A stretch of DNA of 64,000 nucleotides, taken from contig URJL01000003.1 in the NCBI GenBank assembly GCA_900548115.1, positions 17,288-81,287 of the forward strand, given 5' to 3'. The translations under genes and the position numbers were made by a program. Below, in pieces: positions 7,833 to 16,214 of this stretch. The DNA is from an uncultured Eubacteriales bacterium. GTDB lineage: Bacteria > Bacillota > Clostridia > Oscillospirales > CAG-382. The notes under the pieces are model-generated. The model was not told where the DNA came from. It ran no database searches and worked only from the letters and a program-made list of their open reading frames with translations. Numbering within the stretch: position 1 is the stretch's first letter; each line of letters opens with the position of its first letter.

Positions 7833-8980
7833 TGAGAAAAATCGTGTGCGATAAAATTCTTTCCGAAAACGGATTTTTCGCGGGGACGGTCACGTTTGAA
7901 AACGGCATTATCACGGAAATTTCGTCGAAAGCCGAGCCGAGCGCGGACGGAACGGAGGATTATACGGGCTGTATCCTTGCCCCGGGCTTTGTCGAATTGC
8001 ATGTTCACGGCGCGTGCGGGCATGATTTTGCCGCCTGCACGGCGAAAGAGGCGGCGCAGGCGTGCGATTATCATTTGCGGCACGGCACGACGACGATCTT
8101 TCCGACCGTGACCTCGATGTCGGTTGAAAAGACCGAACGGGCGCTTTCGGTGCTGTCCGAGCTTATCGACCGCCGCCTTTCGCGCGCGGTCGTCACGGGG
8201 GTACATTTGGAGGGACCGTATTTCAGCGCGGCGCAGTGCGGCGCACAAAACGCCGAGCGGATTACCCCGCCGATAAAAGAGGATTACGAGCGCATTCTTG
8301 CCCAATACGGGAAAATCATAAAGCGCTGGAGCTATGCTCCCGAACGGGATCGCGACGAAGCCTTTTGCCGCGCCCTTGTGCAGAACGGAGTGCTGCCTTC
8401 CATGGGGCATTCGGACGCGCGCTATGAGGACTGCGTACGCGCGTTCGCGGCGGGGTGTCGGCTCGTGACCCATCTTTATTCCTGCACCTCCACGGTCACG
8501 CGCGAAAACGGCTTCCGTCACGGCGGAATTGTCGAAGCGGCTTATGAAAACGACGAAATGTTTGTCGAGATGGTCGCCGACGGCTGTCATTTGCCGCCCG
8601 AGCTTTTGCGGCTGATCTATAAGATCAAGGGGGCAAAGCGTACCTGTCTCATCACCGATGCGATCGCCGCCTGCGGCACAAACGAAAAGCAAACGACGGT
8701 CGGAGACGTCCCCGCAATCATAGAGGACGGCGTTGCAAAGCTTCCCGACCGCACGGCTTTCGCGGGCAGCATTGCAACGCAGGACCGACTGGTGCGCACC
8801 TGCGTCGATGCGGGAATCCCGCTGTGCGATGCGCTCCGAATGGCGTCCGAAACGCCGGGTACGCTTATGGGGCTTTCCGTCGGGAAAATTCAAAAAGGAT
8901 ACCGCGCGGACTTTGTTCTTTTAAACGGGGAACTTTTCCCCGAGGCGGTCTTTGTCGGCGGGAAAAAAGAAAAAGAATAA
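7829..8980 (+). CDS. nagA: N-acetylglucosamine-6-phosphate deacetylase
   Basis: A 383-residue amidohydrolase of the NagA type. Metal and substrate motifs appear in order: HVHG (HxH), HLEGPYF, GHSDA, THLYSC and the catalytic TDA. It removes the acetyl group from N-acetylglucosamine-6-phosphate in the cytosol, giving the substrate for NagB. THLYSC differs from the THLFNAM common in NagA, so an altered sugar is possible. The start overlaps the NagB-like stop (ATGATG at 7829-7834). It is the last gene of the operon and is followed by a strong terminator. No PTS or sugar kinase is in the operon; the ROK kinase at 21.4 kb is a distant candidate. Confidence 0.9.
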   Translation: MMRKIVCDKILSENGFFAGTVTFENGIITEISSKAEPSADGTEDYTGCILAPGFVELHVHGACGHDFAACTAKEAAQACDYHLRHGTTTIFPTVTSMSVEKTERALSVLSELIDRRLSRAVVTGVHLEGPYFSAAQCGAQNAERITPPIKEDYERILAQYGKIIKRWSYAPERDRDEAFCRALVQNGVLPSMGHSDARYEDCVRAFAAGCRLVTHLYSCTSTVTRENGFRHGGIVEAAYENDEMFVEMVADGCHLPPELLRLIYKIKGAKRTCLITDAIAACGTNEKQTTVGDVPAIIEDGVAKLPDRTAFAGSIATQDRLVRTCVDAGIPLCDALRMASETPGTLMGLSVGKIQKGYRADFVLLNGELFPEAVFVGGKKEKE

Positions 8981-8982
8981 AA

Positions 8983-9038
8983 TACCCGCCGTGCGGTCTT
9001 TCGAGAAAAGGAAAGCGCACGGCGGGTAAATTTTTTAT
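8983..9038 (+). terminator. Terminator of the amino-sugar operon
   Basis: A 13-bp stem (8983-8995 with 9016-9028) followed by a T tract at 9031-9036. Confidence 0.85.
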
Positions 9039-9344
9039 TCGGATGCCGAACGGAAGTCGGAATGAAATTTGCGGCGGTACATATCGTTGTCGGCGTTTTC
9101 GATCAGGTCGCCGATATCGTCGCCCTTTCGGTATCCGCTGCAGCCGACGCTCATGCGGATAGGATAGGGGAGAGCGGCTTCGACGGTCTTGCCGCACGAC
9201 CTCGGCGATCAGCTACGCAGAATGAAGAAAACGACGCTTTTTACGATCCTTGCGCTCAAAATGAGAATAGGAGGTCACGGCGATGATTGCAATGACGGCG
9301 ATACAGATCGCATTGATCTCGGCGTACAAAACAAAGGTATTCAC
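9035..9344 (-). pseudogene. Collapsed GGDEF (diguanylate cyclase) gene
   Basis: A GTG at 9344 with an ideal upstream AAAGGAG opens a 43-codon frame ending at 9213. It reads MNTFVLYAEINAICIAVIAI and then a basic stretch, which is the first membrane helix and following loop typical of membrane GGDEF proteins. Downstream, in a shifted frame and ending at the TAA 9035-9037, is the C-terminus of a GGDEF domain (IRMSVGCSGYRKGDD, then ENADNDMYRRK). The several hundred residues between, including the GGDEF active site, are gone, and there is at least one frameshift. This is a remnant of c-di-GMP signalling, not a working enzyme. The 43-residue membrane peptide might still be translated. Confidence 0.7.
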
Positions 9345-9733
9345 GCTTTTGCTCCTTTCTTCTTGTATTTATACAGGCATTCATACAGGCATTCATGCAG
9401 GCATTCATGCAGGTATTTATGCAGACAATTTGTGCTTGTCTTCGGTACCGCACGGATCGGACGGGAAAAAGGAAAAAGGAAAAAGGCAAAAGGCAAAAAG
9501 CACACCTTTCCCTTATGAAAAAAGAGAAAAATGCGCCGAGATCATAGCTATAATGTGTATTTACGGCAGAAAGCGGCAAATATTCCATATATATGCTGTA
9601 CAAAATTGCAAATTCTTGCCATATTTTTCGCACATTTCAAAATATTTTGTAAACAACTATCGAGAATAAAACAGATGTCACAAAAAGTATAACACAGCCG
9701 TCGAAAAATTTCAAGAAAAAATATGAAAAGAGG
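9345..9733. other. Intergenic region without a gene
   Basis: It holds the RBS of the decayed GGDEF gene (9352-9357, minus strand), a 12-bp tandem repeat, A/G-rich imperfect repeats (AAAAAGG-like units at about 9468-9500) and AT-rich sequence. No convincing gene or RNA is visible. Confidence 0.6.
9361..9420. repeat. 12-bp tandem repeat, about five units
   Basis: Units are at 9373-9384 and 9385-9396 (both acaggcattcat), 9397-9408 (one change) and 9409-9420 (three changes), preceded by a weaker unit at 9361-9372. The length is a multiple of three and the array is open in several frames, but no gene covers it. It lies directly upstream of the decayed GGDEF start. Contiguous units without spacers exclude CRISPR. 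Confidence 0.85.
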
Positions 9734-10420
9734 TCACAGCGACTGCAAAAGCGCGGGGAGAGCATCAAGCGATTTTATCGTAAAATCGGGGACAATGCCG
9801 CCCGTGTTTTCGGTCGGAACGGGGCAGTACAGAATCGAGCGTATATGCGCATTTTTCGCGCCCGTGATATCGCTTGCGATACGGTCGCCGATCAGGATCG
9901 TTTCCTCGCGGGAAAAATTCGGAATTCTCTCGAAGCACCGTGCAAAATAGCGCGGGTCGGGCTTGTCAAAACCGATGTCCTCCGAGATGAAAATGCCGTC
10001 GAAATGCGATTCGATATACGTGCCTGCAAGGCGCGCGACCTGCGTGTTGTGAAAGCCGTTGGTCACAAGATAAAGACGGTATTTCCCGTAAAGCGCGGTC
10101 AGTGTTTCAAGCGCTCCCGGCATATAAAATTTTCCCTTTCCGAGCGCAACTTCGTAAAAGTCGGCGACCTCTTTCGGGATGATCTCGCGTCCCAATTCGG
10201 CAAAAAGAAGCCGAAACCGCTCTTCCCTCAGCGCCGTGCGGTCGATCTCGCCCTTTTCGAGCCTTTTCCATCCGGCAAGATTCAGCTCGGAGTACCGTTT
10301 CGCCATCTCCTCGGTCGGGGATATGCCGAAATGCGCCAGCGTTTCGAAAATGGCGCTGTGTTCCGCTTTTTTAAAATCAAAAAGCGTTTCGTCCAAATCA
10401 AAAAGTACGTTGCGGATCAT
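9734..10420 (-). CDS. yjjG: HAD-superfamily phosphatase, YjjG (pyrimidine nucleotidase) type
   Basis: From the chosen ATG at 10420 (AGAGAGGG just upstream) the protein has 228 residues and starts with HAD motif I, LFDLDETLFDF. Motif II is LVTNG, motif III is in DKPDPRYF, and motif IV is GDRIASDITGA. A helical cap lies between motifs I and II. The YjjG group removes phosphate from non-canonical pyrimidine nucleotides as housecleaning, though many homologues are simply promiscuous phosphatases. It stands alone, about 130 bases downstream of the GH31 gene and behind its terminator. Confidence 0.85.
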   Translation of the reverse strand: MIRNVLFDLDETLFDFKKAEHSAIFETLAHFGISPTEEMAKRYSELNLAGWKRLEKGEIDRTALREERFRLLFAELGREIIPKEVADFYEVALGKGKFYMPGALETLTALYGKYRLYLVTNGFHNTQVARLAGTYIESHFDGIFISEDIGFDKPDPRYFARCFERIPNFSREETILIGDRIASDITGAKNAHIRSILYCPVPTENTGGIVPDFTIKSLDALPALLQSL

Positions 10421-10514
10421 AATACCCTCTCTTACGGTGTCTTTGTTGTCGAATTTGTTCCGAGTTTGCAAAAAAGTTCTGCCTGATGGCGGGGAATGTT
10501 CCCTGTATAAAGAA

Positions 10515-10544
10515 GCGCGGCGGCAAAGAAAAATGCCGCCGCGC
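10515..10544 (-). terminator. Terminator after the GH31 gene
   Basis: An 11-bp GC-rich stem (10515-10525 with 10534-10544), starting 5 bases after the GH31 stop; on the minus strand TTCTTTAT follows. Confidence 0.75.
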
Positions 10545-10549
10545 CGACT

Positions 10550-12079
10550 TTATCTTTTTTCGAAATAAGGCAATACCGAAAGCGGCGCGTCGACCGTGAC
10601 GGTCGTTCCGCCGTTCATTATTTCCTCGCCGAGATATGCCCAGCGCCCCGCGGGAAGCTTTACCGTGCGGGTCACGTCGCCTTTGCGCACGACGGGCGCG
10701 ACCAAAATGCGGTCGCCGATCATGAATTGATCGGTCACGGTCTCAAAGCCCTCGTTCGGGAATTCGTATTCCATGTAGCGCACGATCGGCTCGCCGTTTT
10801 CGCCTGCATGCTCGGCAAGCGAGAGAAACGTGTGTCCGAACTGCGTGTGCAGCCGTGCGGCGCGGAGACAAAGCCGCGCGTTTTCTTCGGAAAGCACACG
10901 GAAAGGCGCCGCCGAAAACTGCATCATCGGCATGAGCGCCGCACACTGCGCATAACGTACGAACAGCTCTTCATCCAGACGCCCCGCCTGAGCCTCCGTT
11001 TGAAAGCACATATACTCGCCCCCGCCGATCATGTCGGGGCAGGTGTAAGCATAGCCGAGAATCCCCTGTGCGAGCGTGTTGGGAATAAGCGACGCCATGC
11101 CGTTTTCCTCCCAGCTGTGCAGTTTGTCGGCAAGGCGCTGTACCAGTGGATAGCCCTGCACGCCGACACAGGCGCGATACTCGTTGTAAGGGTAATTTAA
11201 ACCGAACTTTGCCCACAGCTCCGAGAAGGTGTTGGGGTCGGCGTCGCCCATGGATATCTTGTCGTTTTGATAAAAACGCGCGTCGCCCGCGTCAAACTTG
11301 AAGCCGTCAATGCCGTATTCGCGGCAGAGCTTTTGCAGCTTTTCGTTGTACCAGACCACGGCAATGGGATTGGAAAGATCGAGCGCCGCGGAATAACCGT
11401 CCCACCACTCGTGAAGCGAGATCCTGCCGTCAGAGGTCTTTGTCAGACAATCCCGGTCGCGAAGCTCGCGAAATTCTATGCTGTCGGGCGAGACGTAGGG
11501 ACAAGTCCAAAGCATGATCTTGAAGCCCAGCTCGTGAAGCTCGTCGCACATCGCCTTCGGATCGGGAAAACGCTCGCGCTCAAATTCCCAACAGCCGTAA
11601 TATTTCTGCCACATGTCGTCGATCATGAAAATACCGGCGGGATAGCCGTTTTCAATGAGCTTTCGCGCATAGGAAAGAATGTCGGCTTGGTTTTGATCGT
11701 AAACAAGCTCGATCCACGTGTTGTATTGCGGCACCTCGAAAAATTCGCGGGGCGGAATGCCGCGCTGCGGCGGGAAATGCGACGAACAGGCGGCGAGAAA
11801 CGCCTCTTTCAGCGTACTTCCCGCTTCGATCAGCTCGATCACACCGTCCGAACGGACGGTGATAGTGCCCTCTTTTACCGAAACGGCAAAACAGGCTTCG
11901 CCGTATATGTACCGTCCTTTGTTGGAAAGAAAAAGCGGCGCGACCTGATTGCCCGTCGGGTTTACGGTGAAATCCGCCTCATAAACCGACGGCGCGCCGA
12001 GCGGAAATTTTGTGCCGTCGGCAACGCACAGCCCGTACCAATACTCGTTTTCCTTCATCTTGACCGTGTAGGTGTTCAT
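10550..12079 (-). CDS. Glycoside hydrolase family 31, MYORG/alpha-galactosidase-like
   Basis: This 509-residue enzyme is short for GH31: a beta-sandwich N-domain (about 1-110), a TIM barrel (about 115-420) and a small C-terminal sandwich. The probable nucleophile is D263 in GFKFDAGD, and the probable acid/base is D349 in CPDMIGGG. FKFDAGD, as opposed to the DxNE common in alpha-glucosidases, resembles the MYORG/alpha-galactosidase branch of GH31. No signal peptide is visible, so it should act in the cytosol on imported oligosaccharides. RBS AAGGAG precedes the ATG. It is last in the run tsaB-hpt-mscL-GH31, an unusual setting. Alpha-glucosidase or alpha-xylosidase activity remains possible. 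Confidence 0.85.
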   Translation of the reverse strand: MNTYTVKMKENEYWYGLCVADGTKFPLGAPSVYEADFTVNPTGNQVAPLFLSNKGRYIYGEACFAVSVKEGTITVRSDGVIELIEAGSTLKEAFLAACSSHFPPQRGIPPREFFEVPQYNTWIELVYDQNQADILSYARKLIENGYPAGIFMIDDMWQKYYGCWEFERERFPDPKAMCDELHELGFKIMLWTCPYVSPDSIEFRELRDRDCLTKTSDGRISLHEWWDGYSAALDLSNPIAVVWYNEKLQKLCREYGIDGFKFDAGDARFYQNDKISMGDADPNTFSELWAKFGLNYPYNEYRACVGVQGYPLVQRLADKLHSWEENGMASLIPNTLAQGILGYAYTCPDMIGGGEYMCFQTEAQAGRLDEELFVRYAQCAALMPMMQFSAAPFRVLSEENARLCLRAARLHTQFGHTFLSLAEHAGENGEPIVRYMEYEFPNEGFETVTDQFMIGDRILVAPVVRKGDVTRTVKLPAGRWAYLGEEIMNGGTTVTVDAPLSVLPYFEKR

Positions 12080-12105
12080 AGGCTTCTCCTTGAGTCAAAA
12101 AAGCG

Positions 12106-12561
12106 TTATTTCTGCGCGTTTTCCTTCAAAAGGTCGCGAATTTCGGTGAGCAGAATTTCTTCCTTGGTCGGCTCGGGCTCTTTTTCGGGTTCTTCTTCCT
12201 TTTCGGGCTCGGGCTTTTTCACAAGCTCTTCCGCTTTTACGCGAACGGTGTTTACGATTTTAACCAGCAAAAAGACGCAAAGCGCGATGACGAAAAAGTC
12301 GATCACGTTCTGAATAAACGTGCCGTAATTCAACGTTGCGGCGGGGACAAGCTCGGTTCCGTCTTCGGCAAGCTCGGCTGCCTTCAAAACGATCTTCAGA
12401 TCGCTGAAGTTGGCGCTTCCCGTGATAAGACTGATGAGCGGCGTGAAAATGTCGGAGACGAGCGACGAAACGATCTTTCCGAACGCGCCGCCGATGATAA
12501 CGCCGACTGCCATGTCCATGACGTTGCCTTTTGCGATGAACGCTTTGAATTCCTTCCACAT
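12106..12561 (-). CDS. mscL: Large-conductance mechanosensitive channel MscL
   Basis: The 151-residue protein begins MWKEFKAFIAKGNVMDMAVG, the amphipathic helix and start of the first membrane helix typical of MscL. The glycine-rich pore helix (VGVIIGGAFGKIVSSLV) and a second membrane helix (FFVIALCVFLLVKIV) follow. The tail is rich in Lys, Pro and Glu and ends in a helix (EILLTEIRDLLKEN), as in other MscL bundles. It forms a pentameric pore that opens under high membrane tension during osmotic downshock. GGAG lies 11 bases before the chosen ATG, a slightly long spacing. Confidence 0.95.
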   Translation of the reverse strand: MWKEFKAFIAKGNVMDMAVGVIIGGAFGKIVSSLVSDIFTPLISLITGSANFSDLKIVLKAAELAEDGTELVPAATLNYGTFIQNVIDFFVIALCVFLLVKIVNTVRVKAEELVKKPEPEKEEEPEKEPEPTKEEILLTEIRDLLKENAQK

Positions 12562-12611
12562 GGTGAGAAAAACTCCTTTATGTTTTATTTGCATTTGCGC
12601 CCGTGCTCAGT

Positions 12612-13175
12612 TTATTTTTCGTAAATTTCGCGCTTCAAAACGCCGACATACGGAAGATTGCGGTAAAGCTCGTCGTAATCCAGTCCGTAGCCGATGACGA
12701 ATTCGTCGGGAATGGTGAAACAGCCGAAATCGACCGAAACGGGCTTTTCGCGGCGGTCGGGCTTGTCAAGCAGAGTGCAGATCTTCACATCCTCGCAGTG
12801 ATGCTCGGTCTTTAAAAAGTCCAAAAGCCAGTAAAGCGTGTTGCCCGTGTCGAGAATGTCCTCGACGATGAGAACGTTGTAATCGGAAAGATCTTTGCGT
12901 TCCAGTCCCGCTTTTACGACGATGTTGCCCGAGGAAACGGCGCTTTTTCCGTAGGAGGAAAGCTTCATGAAGTCGACCTCCAGAGGAAGGCGCAGTTCTT
13001 TCATGAGATCCGCCATAAAGACGACCGAACCTTTTAAAATGCCGAGCAGAAGAAGCTTCTTTTCGGAATTTTTGTAGTACGCTTCGATCTCGCGCGATAC
13101 GCGGCGGACTTGTTCTTTGATGTCATTTTCGCTGCAAAGAATTTTCTCGACAGCCGATTCATACTGTAGATCCAT
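12612..13175 (-). CDS. hpt: Hypoxanthine phosphoribosyltransferase
   Basis: A 187-residue type I phosphoribosyltransferase. The PRPP-binding motif VLIVEDILDTGNTL lies at residues 101-114, preceded by the KGSVVFMADL loop near residue 48 and the SSYG segment near 73. It salvages hypoxanthine and guanine to IMP and GMP. RBS AAGGAG is 6-7 bases before the ATG. It is the second gene of the tsaB-hpt-mscL-GH31 run. Confidence 0.95.
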   Translation of the reverse strand: MDLQYESAVEKILCSENDIKEQVRRVSREIEAYYKNSEKKLLLLGILKGSVVFMADLMKELRLPLEVDFMKLSSYGKSAVSSGNIVVKAGLERKDLSDYNVLIVEDILDTGNTLYWLLDFLKTEHHCEDVKICTLLDKPDRREKPVSVDFGCFTIPDEFVIGYGLDYDELYRNLPYVGVLKREIYEK

Positions 13176-13225
13176 GATTTTTTCTCCTTAGAAGATAGCG
13201 TTTCGGATAAATTTTCGGAACGGGT

Positions 13226-13987
13226 TCAGAGCGTTTCCCGTTTCAGTTTTTCGCTGCGCTCACGTTCCGCCTGCGAAAGGCGAAGGTAAGTCGGGGCGAG
13301 CGCTTCGCCCGTAAAGCGGGAAAGATCGACCCCCGAGCGCAGGATGCGCGCGGCGACGACCGCCGCGGAAAAAGCGTCCTCGTAAAGATCACGCGGAGTG
13401 CAAAGCGTGATGTGCGGCGGCTTTTTTTTCTCGTCGGAAAGAAGAGAGAAGAAAAGCTCGGCGCCGTCGCCGTTTAAAACGACGCGCCGTCTTGCGTACT
13501 GCCCGGAAAGCTCGGCGGAAAGCTCTTTCTCCGTGATGACGCGATCGGGGCAAAGCCGTTTTACGACTCCGCCCTTCACGGTGAAGAGCGCGTTGTAAAA
13601 CTGGTTCCGCCGCGCGTCCATAAGCGGGCAGAGAATCGTGTTTTCGGCGCAGTGCGAAAGATTTTCGGCAAGGCATTCGAGCGTCGAAAGCGGAATGCAC
13701 GGAACGTCTTTTCCGAGCGCGAAGGAAAGTCCCTTGAAGGCGGAAACGCCGATGCGCACGCCCGTAAACGAGCCGGGACCCGCCGGAAGCGCCAAAGCCG
13801 AAATATCCGAAAGGGCAAGCGACGAGAGCGAGAGCGCGCGGTCGATCAGCGGAAGCAGGCTTTCGCTGTGTGTGAGCGTTCCGTTCTGCGTGAACTGCGC
13901 GACCGGGAGCACCCCGAAAAGGGGATGATCCCGCGCGATACAAACCGACGCGGTCTTGGCGGTGGTGTCGGCTGTCAGAAGATACAT
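13226..13987 (-). CDS. tsaB: tRNA threonylcarbamoyladenosine biosynthesis protein TsaB
   Basis: From ATG 13987 (with AAAGGATG upstream) the protein has 253 residues and begins YLLTADTTAKTASV, the first strand of the ASKHA fold. The family motif PAGPGSFTGVRIG is at about residues 68-80. TsaB supports TsaD in making t6A at position 37 of ANN-decoding tRNAs. The usual partners tsaE, rimI and tsaD are not adjacent here. A good promoter lies about 60 bases upstream, so this is probably the first gene of its transcript. Confidence 0.93.
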   Translation of the reverse strand: MYLLTADTTAKTASVCIARDHPLFGVLPVAQFTQNGTLTHSESLLPLIDRALSLSSLALSDISALALPAGPGSFTGVRIGVSAFKGLSFALGKDVPCIPLSTLECLAENLSHCAENTILCPLMDARRNQFYNALFTVKGGVVKRLCPDRVITEKELSAELSGQYARRRVVLNGDGAELFFSLLSDEKKKPPHITLCTPRDLYEDAFSAAVVAARILRSGVDLSRFTGEALAPTYLRLSQAERERSEKLKRETL

Positions 13988-14047
13988 AAAAGATTCATCC
14001 TTTTTGTTTAAAAACATACGGTATGCGCCGCAAAGCGGCACGCACCT

Positions 14048-14076
14048 ATTATACAATTTTTCGACAGGCAAATCAA
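14048..14076 (-). promoter_or_regulatory. Sigma-A promoter of the tsaB-hpt-mscL-GH31 run
   Basis: On the minus strand: TTGATT (14076-14071), 17-base spacer, TATAAT (14053-14048). The leader contains a small hairpin (TGCCGC/GCGGCG) before tsaB. Confidence 0.75.
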
Positions 14077-14082
14077 GTACTT

Positions 14083-15177
14083 TTAAAGCGTTTCGTAACG
14101 GAACTTTTCGAAAACGCGCATTTCGCCCCTGTCGTTGATCAACGCACCGTAGCGCACGACCGAGACGGTCTTTTGTTCGTGGTCGATCACATAGGCGTTG
14201 AGCGCGTCTTCGGTGACGGTGTCGGGAATGCGGGGCAGATCGGAGATCTCCTCGCCGATGTTATGATAGCCCTCGGGGAAACAGCCCGTGCAGGTCATGC
14301 AGAAGAAAAGCTGTCCCGGATGATGCGCAAGCGTTCCGCAGAAATCGCCGTGGCGGTGTCCCGTGAGATAACAGATGAATTCACCGCGCCCCGAAAAGGC
14401 GTGTTCGACCGTGAAGCTTTCGCCCGTGCGGCTGTAGGTGTAGGTCTTTTCGATCTTTTCGCCGCGTCGGAAAGCCTCCACAATGTCCTCGACGACAAAC
14501 GGATCGTGTTCCGCACGCCGCCCGCCCCACGGATGGGGATCGAAGCGCTGGCAGAAGCGGTTGTCGGCGTCGCACAGTTTCGGCTCGTCCGCAAGCTCAT
14601 GCATCGCGATGAGAACACCGAAGCCTTTTTCTTTCGCTTCGGAAAGCGCACGGCACAAAAAGTCCGCCTGCTCTTTCTTTACGGCGTATTTGTCGCGGAT
14701 CGAAGAATCCGCCGACTCGAAATCATACGGGCAAAGGACGATGAGACGAAGCGCCTCCTTTTCGAAATCGACGAAATAATACGGCTTTTCGTCGCAGACG
14801 ATGCCCGAGAGGGGCGAGACGAACATTTCGTACAGCTCTTTTTCGGAGAGGGTGCGCTCGTTGCGGAACGTGTCGTGATTGCCGATCGTGTTGAAGATCG
14901 GCACGGTCTCGTTTTCGATGCCGTCGTAGAAAAAGCGGCTGTCGTCGCTTGCGTTCCATGTCACGACGTCGCCCGTGTGGACGGCGAAGGTCGGTTTTAT
15001 GTGACGGATGAGCGCAAGCGCGTTTTGAAAGGAGCGAAGATCGCCGTGCAGATCGGAGATCTGAACCAAAACGGTCTTATTGTCCGAGAAGGAAAGAGCG
15101 TCCTCAGTGCGGAAGGTTTTCTTCGCGGCACAGAGATACTGTTCGGAAAGCGTATTGCGCAAGATAACTTCGTTCAT
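14083..15177 (-). CDS. Calcineurin-type metallophosphoesterase
   Basis: The 364-residue protein carries the four metallophosphoesterase blocks: SDLHGD (D42, H44), HTGD (69-70), GNHD (99-102) and a late GHRHGD near residue 264. Two metals are expected. The insert between GNHD and the last block is long (about 160 residues) and probably forms a substrate cap. No signal peptide is visible. GAGG is suitably placed before ATG 15177. The gene follows mreB by 14 bases, so it is in the same transcript. The substrate is unknown; a link to wall or envelope metabolism is only suggested by position. Confidence 0.88.
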   Translation of the reverse strand: MNEVILRNTLSEQYLCAAKKTFRTEDALSFSDNKTVLVQISDLHGDLRSFQNALALIRHIKPTFAVHTGDVVTWNASDDSRFFYDGIENETVPIFNTIGNHDTFRNERTLSEKELYEMFVSPLSGIVCDEKPYYFVDFEKEALRLIVLCPYDFESADSSIRDKYAVKKEQADFLCRALSEAKEKGFGVLIAMHELADEPKLCDADNRFCQRFDPHPWGGRRAEHDPFVVEDIVEAFRRGEKIEKTYTYSRTGESFTVEHAFSGRGEFICYLTGHRHGDFCGTLAHHPGQLFFCMTCTGCFPEGYHNIGEEISDLPRIPDTVTEDALNAYVIDHEQKTVSVVRYGALINDRGEMRVFEKFRYETL

Positions 15178-15191
15178 GTTTTTGCCTCGTT

Positions 15192-16214
15192 TTATTCGTT
15201 TTCGGCGCGCTTTAAGCGCGAGACCAAAAGGTCTTTTTCTTTGTTTTCCATGACCCGTAAAATGCCCTCGGCAACGCAGTCGAGAGGGGCTTTGGAAATA
15301 TAAACGGGAAGATGGGTCTTTTCGGAGATCAGCGTGTCCAGCCCGCAAAGCTGTGCGCCGCCGCCCGTGAGGACGATCCCGTTGTCGTATATGTCCGAGC
15401 AAAGCTCGGGCGATGTGCCCTCAAGCGTCGCCTTGATGGCGTCCACGACCGCCGCGAGCGGTTCTTCGAGCGCTTCGCGGATGTCGCTGGAATAAACATT
15501 CATGGCGGCGGGAAGCCCCGTTAAAATATTGCGGCCCCGCACCTCGGCGACACCGATGTCGGTGGTGGGATGCGCCGAGCCGATGGCGATTTTAATGTCC
15601 TCGGCGGTGCCTTCGCCGATGACGACGTTGAATTTGCGCCGAATGTGCGACACGATCGCCTCGGTACAGCGATCGCCCGCCGTGCGCAGCGAGACCGATT
15701 TTGCAATCCCGCCGAGTGAGATGACGGCGACCTCGGTCGTTCCGCCGCCGATATCGACGACCATACAGCCGCAGGCGGCGCGGATGGGAAGTCCTGCGCC
15801 GATCGCTGCCGCCATCGGTTCTTCGATCAGCGATACCGATCCCGCACCCGCCTCGAGCGTCGCTTCCTCGACGGCTTTTCGTTCGACGTCGGTGACGCCG
15901 TAGGGAATACAGATAATAATATTCGGACGGGAGGCAAAAATGCTGTTTCCGAGCGCCTTTCGGATAAAAACGCGAAGCATTTCGCCCGTAAGCTCGAGAT
16001 CGGCGATAACGCCGTCGCGCAGGGGACGCATGGCGCAGACATACGGCGGCGTTTTGCCGTACATGGCTTTTGCCTCGTTCCCGACCGACAAAACGCGGTT
16101 GGTTCGCGTGTCGTAGGTTACATAGGAGGGCTCGCGGATGATAATGCCGCCGTGACGGGTGCAGACCAGCGTGTTTGCCGTTCCGAGATCGATGCCGATG
16201 GTGCCGCCGCTCAT
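15192..16214 (-). CDS. mreB: Rod-shape actin homologue MreB (MreB/Mbl type)
   Basis: This 340-residue actin-like ATPase has phosphate-1 (IGIDLGTANTLV), phosphate-2 (VVDIGGGTTEVAVISLGG) and adenosine (VLTGGGAQL) motifs intact. It polymerises under the membrane and guides the elongation machinery. The start overlaps the stop of the preceding giant gene (ATGA at 16211-16214), so the two are translationally coupled. mreC and mreD do not follow; a metallophosphoesterase does. That makes this possibly a second MreB paralogue (Mbl-like) rather than the one in the mreBCD locus. Confidence 0.95.
   Translation of the reverse strand: MSGGTIGIDLGTANTLVCTRHGGIIIREPSYVTYDTRTNRVLSVGNEAKAMYGKTPPYVCAMRPLRDGVIADLELTGEMLRVFIRKALGNSIFASRPNIIICIPYGVTDVERKAVEEATLEAGAGSVSLIEEPMAAAIGAGLPIRAACGCMVVDIGGGTTEVAVISLGGIAKSVSLRTAGDRCTEAIVSHIRRKFNVVIGEGTAEDIKIAIGSAHPTTDIGVAEVRGRNILTGLPAAMNVYSSDIREALEEPLAAVVDAIKATLEGTSPELCSDIYDNGIVLTGGGAQLCGLDTLISEKTHLPVYISKAPLDCVAEGILRVMENKEKDLLVSRLKRAENE

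Noticed and set aside
9361..9432. Possible CRISPR array
   Set aside because: Units are 12 bp and contiguous with no spacers, and no cas gene is present.
16159..16214. Frameshift joining the giant gene to mreB
   Set aside because: The ATGA overlap and the intact MreB N-terminus show two separate, coupled genes.
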